Assembly (NCBI GenBank): GCA_029547045.1 | Contig: JAKPQL010000032.1 | Coordinates: forward strand, 1-64,000 | Length of the DNA: 64,000 nt | From: Deltaproteobacteria bacterium | Lineage (GTDB): Bacteria > Desulfobacterota > Desulfomonilia > UBA1062 | Direction of reading: 5' to 3' | Part shown: in pieces, positions 16,831-24,998 of the stretch | Layout of the letters: each line of letters starts with the position of its first letter | How positions within the stretch are numbered: the stretch's first letter is position 1 | Made by a program: the position numbers and the translations under genes | The notes under the pieces: model-generated | What the model was told of the DNA's origin: nothing | The model's database searches: none | Seen by the model: the letters and a program-made list of their open reading frames with translations, nothing else

Positions 16831-18927
16831 TCATGCCTCCAGGAACGCCATGCGCTCGATGCTGTGCACGTCAAGGATGAGGGAAACCCTGCCGTTGCCC
16901 AGGATCGTTGCGCCCGAGGTGCCCTCTATCTTCTTGAAGTTCTTGTCGATGCTCTTGATCACCGCCTGGGTCTGTCCGAGCACGTCGTCCACCAGGATGC
17001 CGAACCTGCTGGCCTCGCCGTGGAGGACCACCACCAGCGCCTCGGTGGGATCGGTCTTGTCGGAGGGCAGGTGGAAGAGGTCGTACAGGCGGACCAGGGG
17101 AAGGTAGTCTCCCCTGATGTCCACGAGCTCACCCTTGCCCTCCACGGTCTTGACCTCGGTCCTGGATGGGCGTACCGACTTGTCGATGACGGAAAGGGGG
17201 ATGGTGAGCACCTCGTCGCCGACCTTGACCATCATGCCGTCAATGATGGCGAGCGTGAGCGGCAGCTTCACGCGGAACGTTGAGCCTTTGCCATCCTCCG
17301 ACATGATCTCCACGCTCCCCCTGAGCTCCTCGATGTTGCGCTTCACCACGTCCATTCCCACGCCCCGGCCGGAGAGCTCGCTCACCTTCTCGGCCGTGGA
17401 CAGGCCCGGCGCGAAGAGCATGTCGAAGATCTCCTTGTCCGAGTATGATCGCCCGGGCTCCGCCTGGCCCTTCTCGATGGCCTTGGCCAGGACCTTTTTC
17501 TTGTCGATGCCCTTGCCGTCGTCGGAGATTTCGATGAAGATGTTGCCTTCGCGCTGGAAGGCCTTGAGCCAGATGGTCCCCACCTCGGGCTTGCCCAGGC
17601 GCCGACGCTCTTCGGGGGATTCGATACCGTGGTCGATGGAGTTCCTTATCATGTGCTTCAGGGGGTCGCTGATCTGCTCGATCACGTTCTTGTCCAGCTC
17701 CGTCTCGGTACCGCTCATCTTGATCTCGATCTTCTTGCCCAGTTCGAAGGAGAGGTCCCTCACCACCCTGCGGAAGCGGTTGAACGTCCCCTCCACGGGC
17801 ACCATGCGGACCCGCATGACCTGCTCCTGGAGGTCCCGGGAGATGCGCTCCAGGGCAGAGGTGGCTCCCTGCAGAGAGCGGGACAGGGTGGACTCGGTGA
17901 TCTCGCTGGCGCACTGGGACATGCGCGCCACGGATATGACCATCTCCCCCACCAGGTTCACCAGCTTGTCGAGCTTGTCCGTGTCCACCCTGATGGTGGC
18001 GGCCTTGGTGATCTTCCGGCTCTGGGATTGGGCCAGGGCCATCTTCTCCATGGTCTCCCGGGACACCTTGCCCTTTTCCACCAGGGCCTGGCCCGTGGTC
18101 TTGTGCTCCTTGAGGGCCTCCAGCACGTCGTCTTCCCGGACCAGCCCCTTTTCCACCAGGATCTCTCCGATAGGCTTCTCGGCAAGGGAGAGATCCACGC
18201 CCTCCTTGTACTGGGAGGATATGTCGACAATGGCGATCTCGTTCTCGTCCACGACGAAGATGAACACGTTGTTCACGTCCGTCAGCGACCGGGTGGTGCG
18301 CAGGATGATTTCCCAGGTGGTGTAGCAGGTGGTGGGGACGATGTTGTAGAAGTCGGGGATGGCGTTCGTGTACGCCCTGGACTCGAGTATCTCGCCCAGG
18401 TCTTTCAGCTCCTGGATGAGCATGATGGGGTCCTGGCCGGTGGCCAGGATGTCGGGGCGGAATTTCATGGATATGGACAGCACCTTCTCTCCGGTCTTGT
18501 CCCCGTTCTTCGGCTTCGCCCCCGGCGCCTCGCCTGCGCCCTGCGCGATACCGGTGAACCGCTTGAGGGTCTGGACGGATTCCTCCACCTCGGCGATGTC
18601 GATGTCCTCGCCCTCGCTCTGCGCCGCGATCATCCGCTTGAGGAAATCCACCGAGGTCAGCAGCGTGGAGATGAGCTTCTTGGTTATGCTCAGTTCCTTT
18701 TTCCTGATCCTGTCCAGGATGTTTTCGATGGAGTGGGTGTAGTTGCTCACCGCCTCGAAGCCCACGAGGCCGGCGGAACCCTTTATGGTGTGGGCGGCCC
18801 GGAAGACCCTGTTGATAGTGTCTTCGTCCTCGCGGTCCTCTTCCAGGCGGATGAGGCCGCTTTCGAGCTCTCGGATCTCATCCTCGCTTTCCTCCATGAA
18901 TACCTTGACGAGTTCATCCATAGCCAT
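16831..18927 (-). CDS. cheA: CheA histidine kinase with an extra central domain
   Basis: 698 aa. Hpt domain with phospho-His46 in AAHTIKGSAG, a linker, a P2-like region (about 150-255), then an unusual stretch (about 225-290) with two repeats of the type GEILVEKGL..DDVLEAL that resemble the MshEN/GspE N-terminal module. After this come the dimerisation helices (DKLDKLVNLVGEMV), the HATPase domain (NSIDHGIE, DDGKGID, GRGVGMD) and a CheW-like domain. Start ATG after GAGGT, 3 bases past the cheY stop. It phosphorylates CheY, CheB and possibly other receivers. The central insert is the odd part. MshEN modules can bind c-di-GMP in other proteins, so a c-di-GMP input is conceivable but unproved. 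Confidence 0.95.
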   Translation of the reverse strand: MAMDELVKVFMEESEDEIRELESGLIRLEEDREDEDTINRVFRAAHTIKGSAGLVGFEAVSNYTHSIENILDRIRKKELSITKKLISTLLTSVDFLKRMIAAQSEGEDIDIAEVEESVQTLKRFTGIAQGAGEAPGAKPKNGDKTGEKVLSISMKFRPDILATGQDPIMLIQELKDLGEILESRAYTNAIPDFYNIVPTTCYTTWEIILRTTRSLTDVNNVFIFVVDENEIAIVDISSQYKEGVDLSLAEKPIGEILVEKGLVREDDVLEALKEHKTTGQALVEKGKVSRETMEKMALAQSQSRKITKAATIRVDTDKLDKLVNLVGEMVISVARMSQCASEITESTLSRSLQGATSALERISRDLQEQVMRVRMVPVEGTFNRFRRVVRDLSFELGKKIEIKMSGTETELDKNVIEQISDPLKHMIRNSIDHGIESPEERRRLGKPEVGTIWLKAFQREGNIFIEISDDGKGIDKKKVLAKAIEKGQAEPGRSYSDKEIFDMLFAPGLSTAEKVSELSGRGVGMDVVKRNIEELRGSVEIMSEDGKGSTFRVKLPLTLAIIDGMMVKVGDEVLTIPLSVIDKSVRPSRTEVKTVEGKGELVDIRGDYLPLVRLYDLFHLPSDKTDPTEALVVVLHGEASRFGILVDDVLGQTQAVIKSIDKNFKKIEGTSGATILGNGRVSLILDVHSIERMAFLEA

Positions 18928-18930
18928 GGG

Positions 18931-19311
18931 TTACCTCATGAATTTTTTTGTGACATAGACCAGCTGCTCGGGTTTGAACGGCTTCACGAGCCAGCCGGAA
19001 GCGCCCGCCTGCTTGCCTTTGAGCTTCATCTCCTCCTGCGACTCCGTGGTGAGCACCAGGATGGGGAGGAACCGGAAGGGGGTCTTCTTCACCTCCTTGA
19101 TGAAGGTGATGCCGTCCATGACGGGCATGTTGATGTCGCTGATGATCATGCCGATGACGTCGCCGTGCTTGTGGGCGTCGGTGAGCTTTTCCAGCCCGTC
19201 GGCGCCGTTCACCGCGTTGACGGTCTCGAAGCCGGCCGCCCTGAGCGTGTAGTTCACCGACGCGCGGAGCGTGGCAGAGTCGTCCACCACGAGGATCTTC
19301 TTCTTGATCAT
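18931..19311 (-). CDS. CheY-like single-domain response regulator
   Basis: 126 aa receiver with VVDDSAT, phospho-acceptor Asp59 in MIISDINMP, Thr in LTTES and Lys in VKPFKPEQL. Close to CheY of Desulfobacterota. No output domain. It lies between the STAS genes and cheA and overlaps the upstream STAS gene by 4 bases. With no flagellar genes in the window, it may not act on a flagellar motor. Confidence 0.93.
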   Translation of the reverse strand: MIKKKILVVDDSATLRASVNYTLRAAGFETVNAVNGADGLEKLTDAHKHGDVIGMIISDINMPVMDGITFIKEVKKTPFRFLPILVLTTESQEEMKLKGKQAGASGWLVKPFKPEQLVYVTKKFMR

Positions 19312-19604
19312 GACAACGCCTCCTTCAGGGCTAGCGAGAACCCGGAAAGGTCCAGGATCTCCTGGATCGCCGGGTTGACGGCCCTGATGCGCAGGGAACC
19401 CTCAGCCTCCACGGTCCTCTTGAGCGAGTACAGGAGCTGCAGGCCCGAGATGTCCATCTCCTCGACCCTGCTCAGGTCGATGTTGATATCCTGGGAGGCG
19501 TCCTCCATGAGCAGCTCCAGGGAGGAATGGATCGTCTCGATGTTCGATACGGTCAGGTTGCCCTTGAATACGATAACCCCTTTGCTGTCGATGTCTATCT
19601 CCAT
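19308..19604 (-). CDS. STAS-domain protein (anti-sigma factor antagonist-like)
   Basis: 98 aa, one STAS domain. The phosphorylation loop reads EEMDISGLQLL, keeping the Ser before Gly that is phosphorylated in SpoIIAA. It is the second gene of the chemosensory operon. The probable role is as substrate of the kinase/phosphatase protein at the operon end, or as a bacterial STAS adaptor to the signalling array. The 5-base gap to the preceding STAS gene and 4-base overlap with cheY show tight coupling. Confidence 0.88.
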   Translation of the reverse strand: MEIDIDSKGVIVFKGNLTVSNIETIHSSLELLMEDASQDINIDLSRVEEMDISGLQLLYSLKRTVEAEGSLRIRAVNPAIQEILDLSGFSLALKEALS

Positions 19605-19608
19605 CGCC

Positions 19609-19917
19609 TCACCTCATGGATATGGGAAAGAGTTTGTCCAGCTTGACCGCCTTGAAGATATTGAAGAGGTTCTCATGGATGCCCTTGATCTCGAAGGATG
19701 CCTTTGCGCTGTCCAGGCTCTTGAAGAACATGAGAATCTTGCCGATGCCGGATGAGCCCATGGTGGGCACCAGGGCGAGATCCATCACGACCTTCTTCGG
19801 TTTCTGCATGGTGATCTTGTTGAGCTCTGATCGGAGAATCTCCGCCGCCGGGGTGTCCACGGCGCCGGACACCTTCACGAACAGGGTATCGCCCGCTGTC
19901 TTGGTCGTAACATCCAT
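19609..19917 (-). CDS. STAS-domain protein (anti-sigma factor antagonist-like)
   Basis: 102 aa, one STAS domain with the loop LVPTMGSSGIGKIL, where the Ser next to Gly is the expected phosphorylation site. First gene of the operon, starting after AAGGAGGTGGGGC. It differs clearly from the second STAS protein, so the two are probably not redundant. One may be the switch protein and the other a scaffold. Confidence 0.88.
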   Translation of the reverse strand: MDVTTKTAGDTLFVKVSGAVDTPAAEILRSELNKITMQKPKKVVMDLALVPTMGSSGIGKILMFFKSLDSAKASFEIKGIHENLFNIFKAVKLDKLFPISMR

Positions 19918-20228
19918 GCCCCACCTCCTTTTGTGCCGCTTTGTTCGAAGTTCTCGGGACCTGGCAGGTCTTCACAGTACCCATCGGAAATCCCCGGACC
20001 AATCTTTATGGGAAGTCGACGACCGGGCTGATCGCCAAGAAGGGAAGCGATGGGATGCTCGGTTCTCCCCGTCAGTGAGCCCCATGGGTACCCGCACCAC
20101 GCCGACATATCCGGTTAATAACCATGGGGAGAGAATTATCAAGATGACCGGGTGCTCCAGGTGAACGGCAGCTCTGGAACATGCGCATTGACAGGGACCG
20201 AAATGAGATATATCTAGAACCGACGGGC
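19918..20228. other. intergenic region between divergent che and rapZ operons
   Basis: About 310 bases without a convincing gene. It holds the leader of the chemosensory operon (minus). Minus-strand features include a small hairpin GACCT-GCC-AGGTC near 19960 and a near-palindrome GGTTAATAACC at 20112-20122. I could not fit a known riboswitch. A 77-codon minus-strand frame here has no ribosome site and was rejected. Confidence 0.5.
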
Positions 20229-20256
20229 TTGAGGTTGCCAGGGCGTGATATACAAT
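20229..20256 (+). promoter_or_regulatory. candidate sigma-70 promoter of the rapZ-PTS operon
   Basis: TTGAGG (-35) and TACAAT (-10) with a 16-base spacer, in the only AT-rich stretch before rapZ. Confidence 0.45.
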
Positions 20257-20321
20257 ATTATAAATAAATTACAAACACTTGCGCGGTTCCGTGAGAGCTG
20301 TGGGGCCGTGGGGTTGAACCC

Positions 20322-21191
20322 GTGAAGAACGCCTTCATCCTCGTCATCACCGGTCTGTCCGGCTCCGGAAAATCCACGGCACTCAAGGCCATCGAGGACG
20401 AGGGGTTCTTCTGCATGGACAACATGCCCATCGACCTCATCACCAAGTTCCTGGAGCTGTACGACTCGGCGTCCTTCACCATCCACAAGGTCTGCATCTG
20501 CATGGACATCCGTGCAGGAGCCCCCTTCTTTACCGAGAAGGCGCCCAAGATCATCTCGATGCTGCGCAGCTTCAGCGATGACGTTCGTCTCGTGTTCCTC
20601 GAAGCGGGCAAGGAGAACCTGCTGAACCGCTACAAGGAGACCAGGCGTCGGCACCCCCTGAGTGACACGCATCCCAACCTGCTCGACGCCATCGAGGCGG
20701 AGATCGAGCTGCTCTCGCCGCTGCGCGGGATCGCGAACTTCATCGTGAACACCTCGCAGCTCAATGTCCACGAGCTTTCCGCCCGGATGAAGGAGATCGC
20801 CTCCAAACAGGACAGAACTCGGGACATGTCCATCGAGGTGTGCTCCTTCGGGTTCAAACGGGGCATACCCATGGACTCCGACATCATCATGGACGTCAGG
20901 TACCTTCCCAACCCCTATTTCAAGGACGACCTCAAGGACAAGACCGGTCTTGACGCAGAGGTGCGGGAGTACCTCCTCTCCCATGACACCTATCTGCAGT
21001 TCATGGAGCGGTTCAAGGGACTGATCGCCTTCATCCTTCCCCTGTGCAGGAAGGAAGGGCGGGCATATCTGAACATCGCCATCGGATGCACCGGCGGCAG
21101 GCACAGGTCCGTGGCCGTGGCCGAGGAGATCAGGCAGGCCATACATGATGCCGGGTACCAGACCAGGCTGAGACACCGTGACATCTCATGA
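20322..21191 (+). CDS. rapZ: RapZ-type P-loop nucleotide-binding protein (RNase adapter family)
   Basis: 289 aa from GTG at 20322. N-terminal P-loop GLSGSGKST and the C-terminal RapZ signature GCTGGRHRSVAVAEE. In enteric bacteria RapZ senses glucosamine-6-phosphate and guides RNase E to a small RNA. In Desulfobacterota and Firmicutes the gene sits next to PTS or hprK genes and its target is not settled. Here it leads an operon with three mannose-family PTS genes, suggesting a link to phosphotransfer signalling. hprK and rpoN, frequent partners, are not in the window. Confidence 0.95.
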   Translation: MKNAFILVITGLSGSGKSTALKAIEDEGFFCMDNMPIDLITKFLELYDSASFTIHKVCICMDIRAGAPFFTEKAPKIISMLRSFSDDVRLVFLEAGKENLLNRYKETRRRHPLSDTHPNLLDAIEAEIELLSPLRGIANFIVNTSQLNVHELSARMKEIASKQDRTRDMSIEVCSFGFKRGIPMDSDIIMDVRYLPNPYFKDDLKDKTGLDAEVREYLLSHDTYLQFMERFKGLIAFILPLCRKEGRAYLNIAIGCTGGRHRSVAVAEEIRQAIHDAGYQTRLRHRDIS

Positions 21192-21205
21192 GGAGGTTCT
21201 GATCG

Positions 21206-21619
21206 ATGGTCGGTATTATCGTCGTGGCGCACGGGGACCTGGCACGCGCCTTTGAGGAAACGGCCCAGATGATCGTGGGGCCCACGGAAGCGTTCAAGGC
21301 GTGTTCGTTCGCCCAGGGTACCGACGTGGATGACCTGAGAAAGCTCCTGAAGACCTCCATCAAGGAGGTGAACAGGGGGGAGGGCGTCATCATCCTCACG
21401 GACATGTTCGGCGGGACCCCGTCGAACATCAGCCTGTCGTTCCTGGAGAACGGCAAGATCGAGGTTATCACCGGAGTGAATCTCCCCATGGTGATCACCG
21501 CGCTCACCAAGAGGAAGGGGAAAGATATCGGAGAGCTGGCGCGGATGCTCAAGGAAGGAGGATCGAAGAACATCCATATCGCTTCCGAGATCCTCGCCAC
21601 CACTGTGGCCGAGAAATGA
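21206..21619 (+). CDS. PTS mannose-family EIIA protein
   Basis: 137 aa. EIIA-Man fold with phospho-His10 in VVAHGDLA and the loop TDMFGGTPSN. Start ATG after GAGGAGGTTCTGATCG. It accepts phosphate from HPr and passes it to EIIB. The stop overlaps the EIIB start (ATGA). Confidence 0.95.
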   Translation: MVGIIVVAHGDLARAFEETAQMIVGPTEAFKACSFAQGTDVDDLRKLLKTSIKEVNRGEGVIILTDMFGGTPSNISLSFLENGKIEVITGVNLPMVITALTKRKGKDIGELARMLKEGGSKNIHIASEILATTVAEK

Positions 21620-22104
21620 ACGTATTGCTCGTCCGGGTGGATGACAGGTTCATCCACGGGCAGATACTGGAATCCTGGATTCCTCACCTGAAGGCCCAGG
21701 GCGTGGTGGTCGCCAGCGACTGCCTGGCCCAGGACCAGATCCAGAAGGCCATCATGTCCATGGCCATACCCGAGCGGATCCAGCTGAGGATCGTGGGACT
21801 GGAAGACGCAGTGGGCCTCAAGGACGATTGCGCCATGGACGACAAGCGCACCCTGGTCATCGTGTCGAGCATCAAGGACGCGTTCAGGCTCCACGGGGGA
21901 GGGATCCCCTTCACCCGCCTCAATATCGGGAACTGCAAATCCACGACCGGATCCCGCCAGGTTTCCTACTCCGTATGGGTGGACGATGAGGACCTCGCCC
22001 TGGTCCGGCAGCTCATTGACAATGGGGTGGAGGTGACGCTCCAGTCCGTGCCCCGCGAGCGGTGTATTGACATGAGGTCGATTCTTGATATGGTGGACCT
22101 ATGA
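21616..22104 (+). CDS. PTS mannose/sorbose-family EIIB protein
   Basis: 162 aa, complete EIIB of the mannose family with phospho-His in RVDDRFIHGQ near residue 15. Overlaps both EIIA and EIIC genes by 4 bases. In a full PTS it would phosphorylate the incoming sugar together with EIIC/EIID. Confidence 0.95.
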   Translation: MNVLLVRVDDRFIHGQILESWIPHLKAQGVVVASDCLAQDQIQKAIMSMAIPERIQLRIVGLEDAVGLKDDCAMDDKRTLVIVSSIKDAFRLHGGGIPFTRLNIGNCKSTTGSRQVSYSVWVDDEDLALVRQLIDNGVEVTLQSVPRERCIDMRSILDMVDL

Positions 22105-22775
22105 TCACGGCGGGAATGCTCGGAGTGCTCGCAGGGGCTGCCCTGTGGATGGACAGGGTGTTCCTCTTCCAGTTCATGGTGAGCAGGCCCGTCATCATGG
22201 GGCCTCTCATCGGCCTGGTCATGGGGGACCCGAGGGTCGGCATCATGGTGGGTGCGTCCCTGGAGCTGCTGTGGCTGAACTCCCCGCCGGTGGGTGCATA
22301 CCTCCCCCATGACGAGAGCTTCTGCACCGCAGTCGCGGTTCCCGTGGCCATAGCCGCCTGCCGGGGCATGGACCCCGCAGCGGCCTCGGGGTTCGCCATT
22401 CTCCTGAGCCTCCCCACGGCCATGGCAGGCAGGATCCTCGACACGAGACTCAGGACCATGAACGAGGGCCTCATCCCCCCAGGCACTGAAGCGGGGGAGA
22501 GGGACGTGTCCATGGCCCTGGGGAAGGCCGTGCTCAGGGCGTTTCTGCTGGCACTGACGGCGATACTGCTCTGTGTTGCGGTCATCAGCGCGGCTGCGGT
22601 CTTCCTCGGGGCTCTTCTCCCCGATATCGTCGTGAAGGCCCTGAAGCTCATGCCCTTTGCCTGCGTGGTGGTGGGGCTTGCGGCACTCGTGTCCCGCGAA
22701 ATGCCACGGAAGCTCCATGCCGGCCTGTTCGCCGTGGGCATGGTCCTGGTCATCCTGCTCGCATGGATGTGGTGA
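22101..22775 (+). CDS. PTS mannose-family EIIC membrane protein
   Basis: 224 aa, polytopic membrane protein with the EIIC-Man segments GPLIGLVMGDPRVGIMVGASLELLWL. Several hydrophobic helices. EIID, normally the next gene and required for sugar transport, is absent: a RimI-PyrK fusion follows instead, overlapping by 13 bases. The system may be regulatory, or EIID may lie elsewhere. Confidence 0.88.
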   Translation: MITAGMLGVLAGAALWMDRVFLFQFMVSRPVIMGPLIGLVMGDPRVGIMVGASLELLWLNSPPVGAYLPHDESFCTAVAVPVAIAACRGMDPAAASGFAILLSLPTAMAGRILDTRLRTMNEGLIPPGTEAGERDVSMALGKAVLRAFLLALTAILLCVAVISAAAVFLGALLPDIVVKALKLMPFACVVVGLAALVSREMPRKLHAGLFAVGMVLVILLAWMW

Positions 22776-23974
22776 CCTTCAGGCGGGCGAGCACCGGGGA
22801 CCTCCATGCGCTGGTGAGCCTCGAACGCCAGGTGTTCCCGTCCCCCTGGGGCGCGGACACCTTCGATGCCACCTTGGAGGACCCCCGGTGCATATCGGCC
22901 CTGGCCGTTGAGGACGGCGGCCTGGCCGGGTACTGCCTGGCGCTGGACCTGAGCTCCACGGTCCATATCCTGAACCTGGCGGTCCATCCGGCCTGGCGCA
23001 GGAGGGGCATTGCCAGGCGGCTCGTGCGGGAGGTCGTGGCACAGGCGGTGGAGAGCGGGAAGACCTGTGCGGTGCTGGAGGTGAGGACATCCAACACCCA
23101 TGCCCGGTCACTCTATGCGTCCATGGGCTTCACGCATGTGAGCACCTGGAGGAGATACTACACCGATACGGATGAGGATGCGGTCATTATGGTGAAGGAT
23201 TTGCGATCCCGCCTGCCCAGGGATGTATGGTGCGAGGTTGTTCAGAACATGGAGGTGGCCCGCTCCACCTTCCACCTGATCCTCGAGGGAGACCTCCCCC
23301 AGGCCTTGCCCGGCCAGTTCGCCATGATCCGGGTGAGCTCGACCAGCGAGCCCTTCCTCAGGAGGCCCCTGGCCGTCCTCGGCCAGAAACAGTACAAAAC
23401 GGAGTTCCTCTTCAAGGTGAGGGGGCCGGGAACGGACATCCTTGCCCGGAAGAGACCCGGCGGCAGGATCAAGGTCCTTGGGCCCCTGGGAAACGGCTTC
23501 GGCCGCACACCTGCGCTCCACGTGATCTACCTGGCCGGAGGCACCGGGATACCGCCGGTCCTGTCCTTGGCAGAGACCATGGGAAGGGGGATCTTCATCC
23601 TGGGCGCCCGGGACGCCGGAGACCTGCCCCTGCTGGACAGGATCCATTCCATCCCGGGCACCCGGACCGTTCTCATGACCGAGGACGGTTCCTGCGGCGT
23701 GAAAGGGCTCGCCACAGACGCCCTTGCGGAGGTCCTGTCCGGCATCGACGAACCGGCGGATGCCATGATCTATGCCTGCGGGCCGGGGGCCATGCTGAAG
23801 GCGGCGGCCAGGATGGCCGCAGACAAGGGCGTCGGTTGCGAGGTTTCCCTGGAGGAACGCATGTCCTGCGGCTTCGGAGCCTGCGCCGGATGCGTCACAA
23901 AGACAAGGAACGGGTCCATGAGGGTGTGCAGGGAAGGGCCGGTCTTTCCCGCACGGGAGCTCGTATGGGACTGA
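22763..23974 (+). CDS. fused RimI-type N-acetyltransferase and PyrK electron-transfer subunit
   Basis: 403 aa in one uninterrupted frame. Residues 1 to about 147 are a GNAT domain of the RimI type (acetyl-CoA motif VHPAWRRRGIARRL; NTHARSLYASMGF), which acetylates the N-terminal Ala of ribosomal protein S18. Residues about 158-403 are PyrK: an FAD domain, nucleotide-binding GGTGIPP, and the [2Fe-2S] ligands in MSCGFGACAGC..C. PyrK passes electrons from PyrD to NAD+ in class 1B dihydroorotate dehydrogenase. The next gene is pyrD, overlapping by 10 bases, so the PyrK half is in its normal place. An internal start (for example ATG at MVKDLRSR) could also yield PyrK alone. Confidence 0.9.
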   Translation: MDVVTFRRASTGDLHALVSLERQVFPSPWGADTFDATLEDPRCISALAVEDGGLAGYCLALDLSSTVHILNLAVHPAWRRRGIARRLVREVVAQAVESGKTCAVLEVRTSNTHARSLYASMGFTHVSTWRRYYTDTDEDAVIMVKDLRSRLPRDVWCEVVQNMEVARSTFHLILEGDLPQALPGQFAMIRVSSTSEPFLRRPLAVLGQKQYKTEFLFKVRGPGTDILARKRPGGRIKVLGPLGNGFGRTPALHVIYLAGGTGIPPVLSLAETMGRGIFILGARDAGDLPLLDRIHSIPGTRTVLMTEDGSCGVKGLATDALAEVLSGIDEPADAMIYACGPGAMLKAAARMAADKGVGCEVSLEERMSCGFGACAGCVTKTRNGSMRVCREGPVFPARELVWD

Positions 23975-24888
23975 ACATCAACACTATTGTGGAGATAGCA
24001 CCGGGTCTTCACCTGAAGAACCCGGTCATGAGCGCGTCAGGCACCTTTGCATACGGCGAGGAGTTCGCCGACTTCTTCGACCTGTCCATTCTGGGCGCGG
24101 TGGTGACCAAAGGCCTGTCCCTTGCGCCCAAGGAGGGCAACCCCACACCCCGCATCGTGGAGACCGCATGCGGCATGATCAATTCCATAGGGCTGGAGAA
24201 CGTGGGGATACCGGCCTTCCTCAGGGACAAGCTGCCATTTCTGCTCAGGTTCGATACCCGGGTCATCGTCAATTTCTTCGGCACCACGGAGGACGAGTAC
24301 GTACGTGCGGCCGAGGCCCTGGACACTGCAGGGGTAAGCGCCCTGGAGATGAACGTGTCCTGCCCGAACGTGAAGAAGGGGGGCATAGAGTTCGGCAGGG
24401 ACCCTGAGGCACTCCATGCCCTGGTGAAGAGGGTCCGTCGTGCCTGCTCGAGGCCGCTCATCGTGAAGCTCTCACCCATGGTCACAGATATCCGTTCCGT
24501 TGCCCTGGCCGTCCAGGAGGCACGTGCGGACGCCCTGACCTGCAGCAACACCCTGCCTGCCATGGCCATTGACGAGAAGACCCGGAGGCCGGTGCTGGGA
24601 AACCTCACGGGGGGGCTCTCCGGGCCCGCCATCAAGCCTGTGGCCCTCAAGATCGTGTGGGAGGTTTCCAGGGCGGTGAACATCCCGGTCATCGCCTCGG
24701 GGGGCATCGTGAGCGCCGCCGATGCCGTGCAATTCCTGCTGGCAGGGGCATGTGCCGTACAGGTGGGCAGCGCGGGCCTGCGCGACCCGATGTGCTACCC
24801 CGTGATCATCGACGGCATCAGGGCCTACCTGGAAGAGCATGGCATGCAGGACGTCTCCTGCCTCGTGGGGGGTCTCGTCACGGACTGA
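23965..24888 (+). CDS. pyrD: dihydroorotate dehydrogenase B, catalytic subunit
   Basis: 307 aa from ATG at 23965. The ORF-track frame begins far upstream inside pyrK and is a read-back. Class 1 signature: NVSCPNVKKGG with the catalytic Cys, the FMN-binding IVKLSP, TCSNTLPAMAIDEKTRRP, and the C-terminal ASGGI and QVGSA phosphate-binding segments. It oxidises dihydroorotate to orotate in pyrimidine synthesis, with PyrK as partner. FMN-dependent, cytoplasmic. Confidence 0.96.
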   Translation: MGLNINTIVEIAPGLHLKNPVMSASGTFAYGEEFADFFDLSILGAVVTKGLSLAPKEGNPTPRIVETACGMINSIGLENVGIPAFLRDKLPFLLRFDTRVIVNFFGTTEDEYVRAAEALDTAGVSALEMNVSCPNVKKGGIEFGRDPEALHALVKRVRRACSRPLIVKLSPMVTDIRSVALAVQEARADALTCSNTLPAMAIDEKTRRPVLGNLTGGLSGPAIKPVALKIVWEVSRAVNIPVIASGGIVSAADAVQFLLAGACAVQVGSAGLRDPMCYPVIIDGIRAYLEEHGMQDVSCLVGGLVTD

Positions 24889-24998
24889 ACGGGTGATACG
24901 CGTGCGTCTGGCACCCGGGGCCATGGAATGATCTGTACCTCCTTTGTGTTGTCGCCCGCAGAGGGCGGCACGCGGAATTTTCCGGGGAGGTATCCCTA

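Noticed and set aside
19875-20108. 77-codon minus-strand frame upstream of the first STAS gene
   Set aside because: No ribosome site, overlaps the STAS start in another frame, no recognisable sequence.
19918-20228. c-di-GMP (GEMM) or other riboswitch in the che leader
   Set aside because: I could not find the conserved core of any riboswitch I know. A covariance-model scan would be needed.
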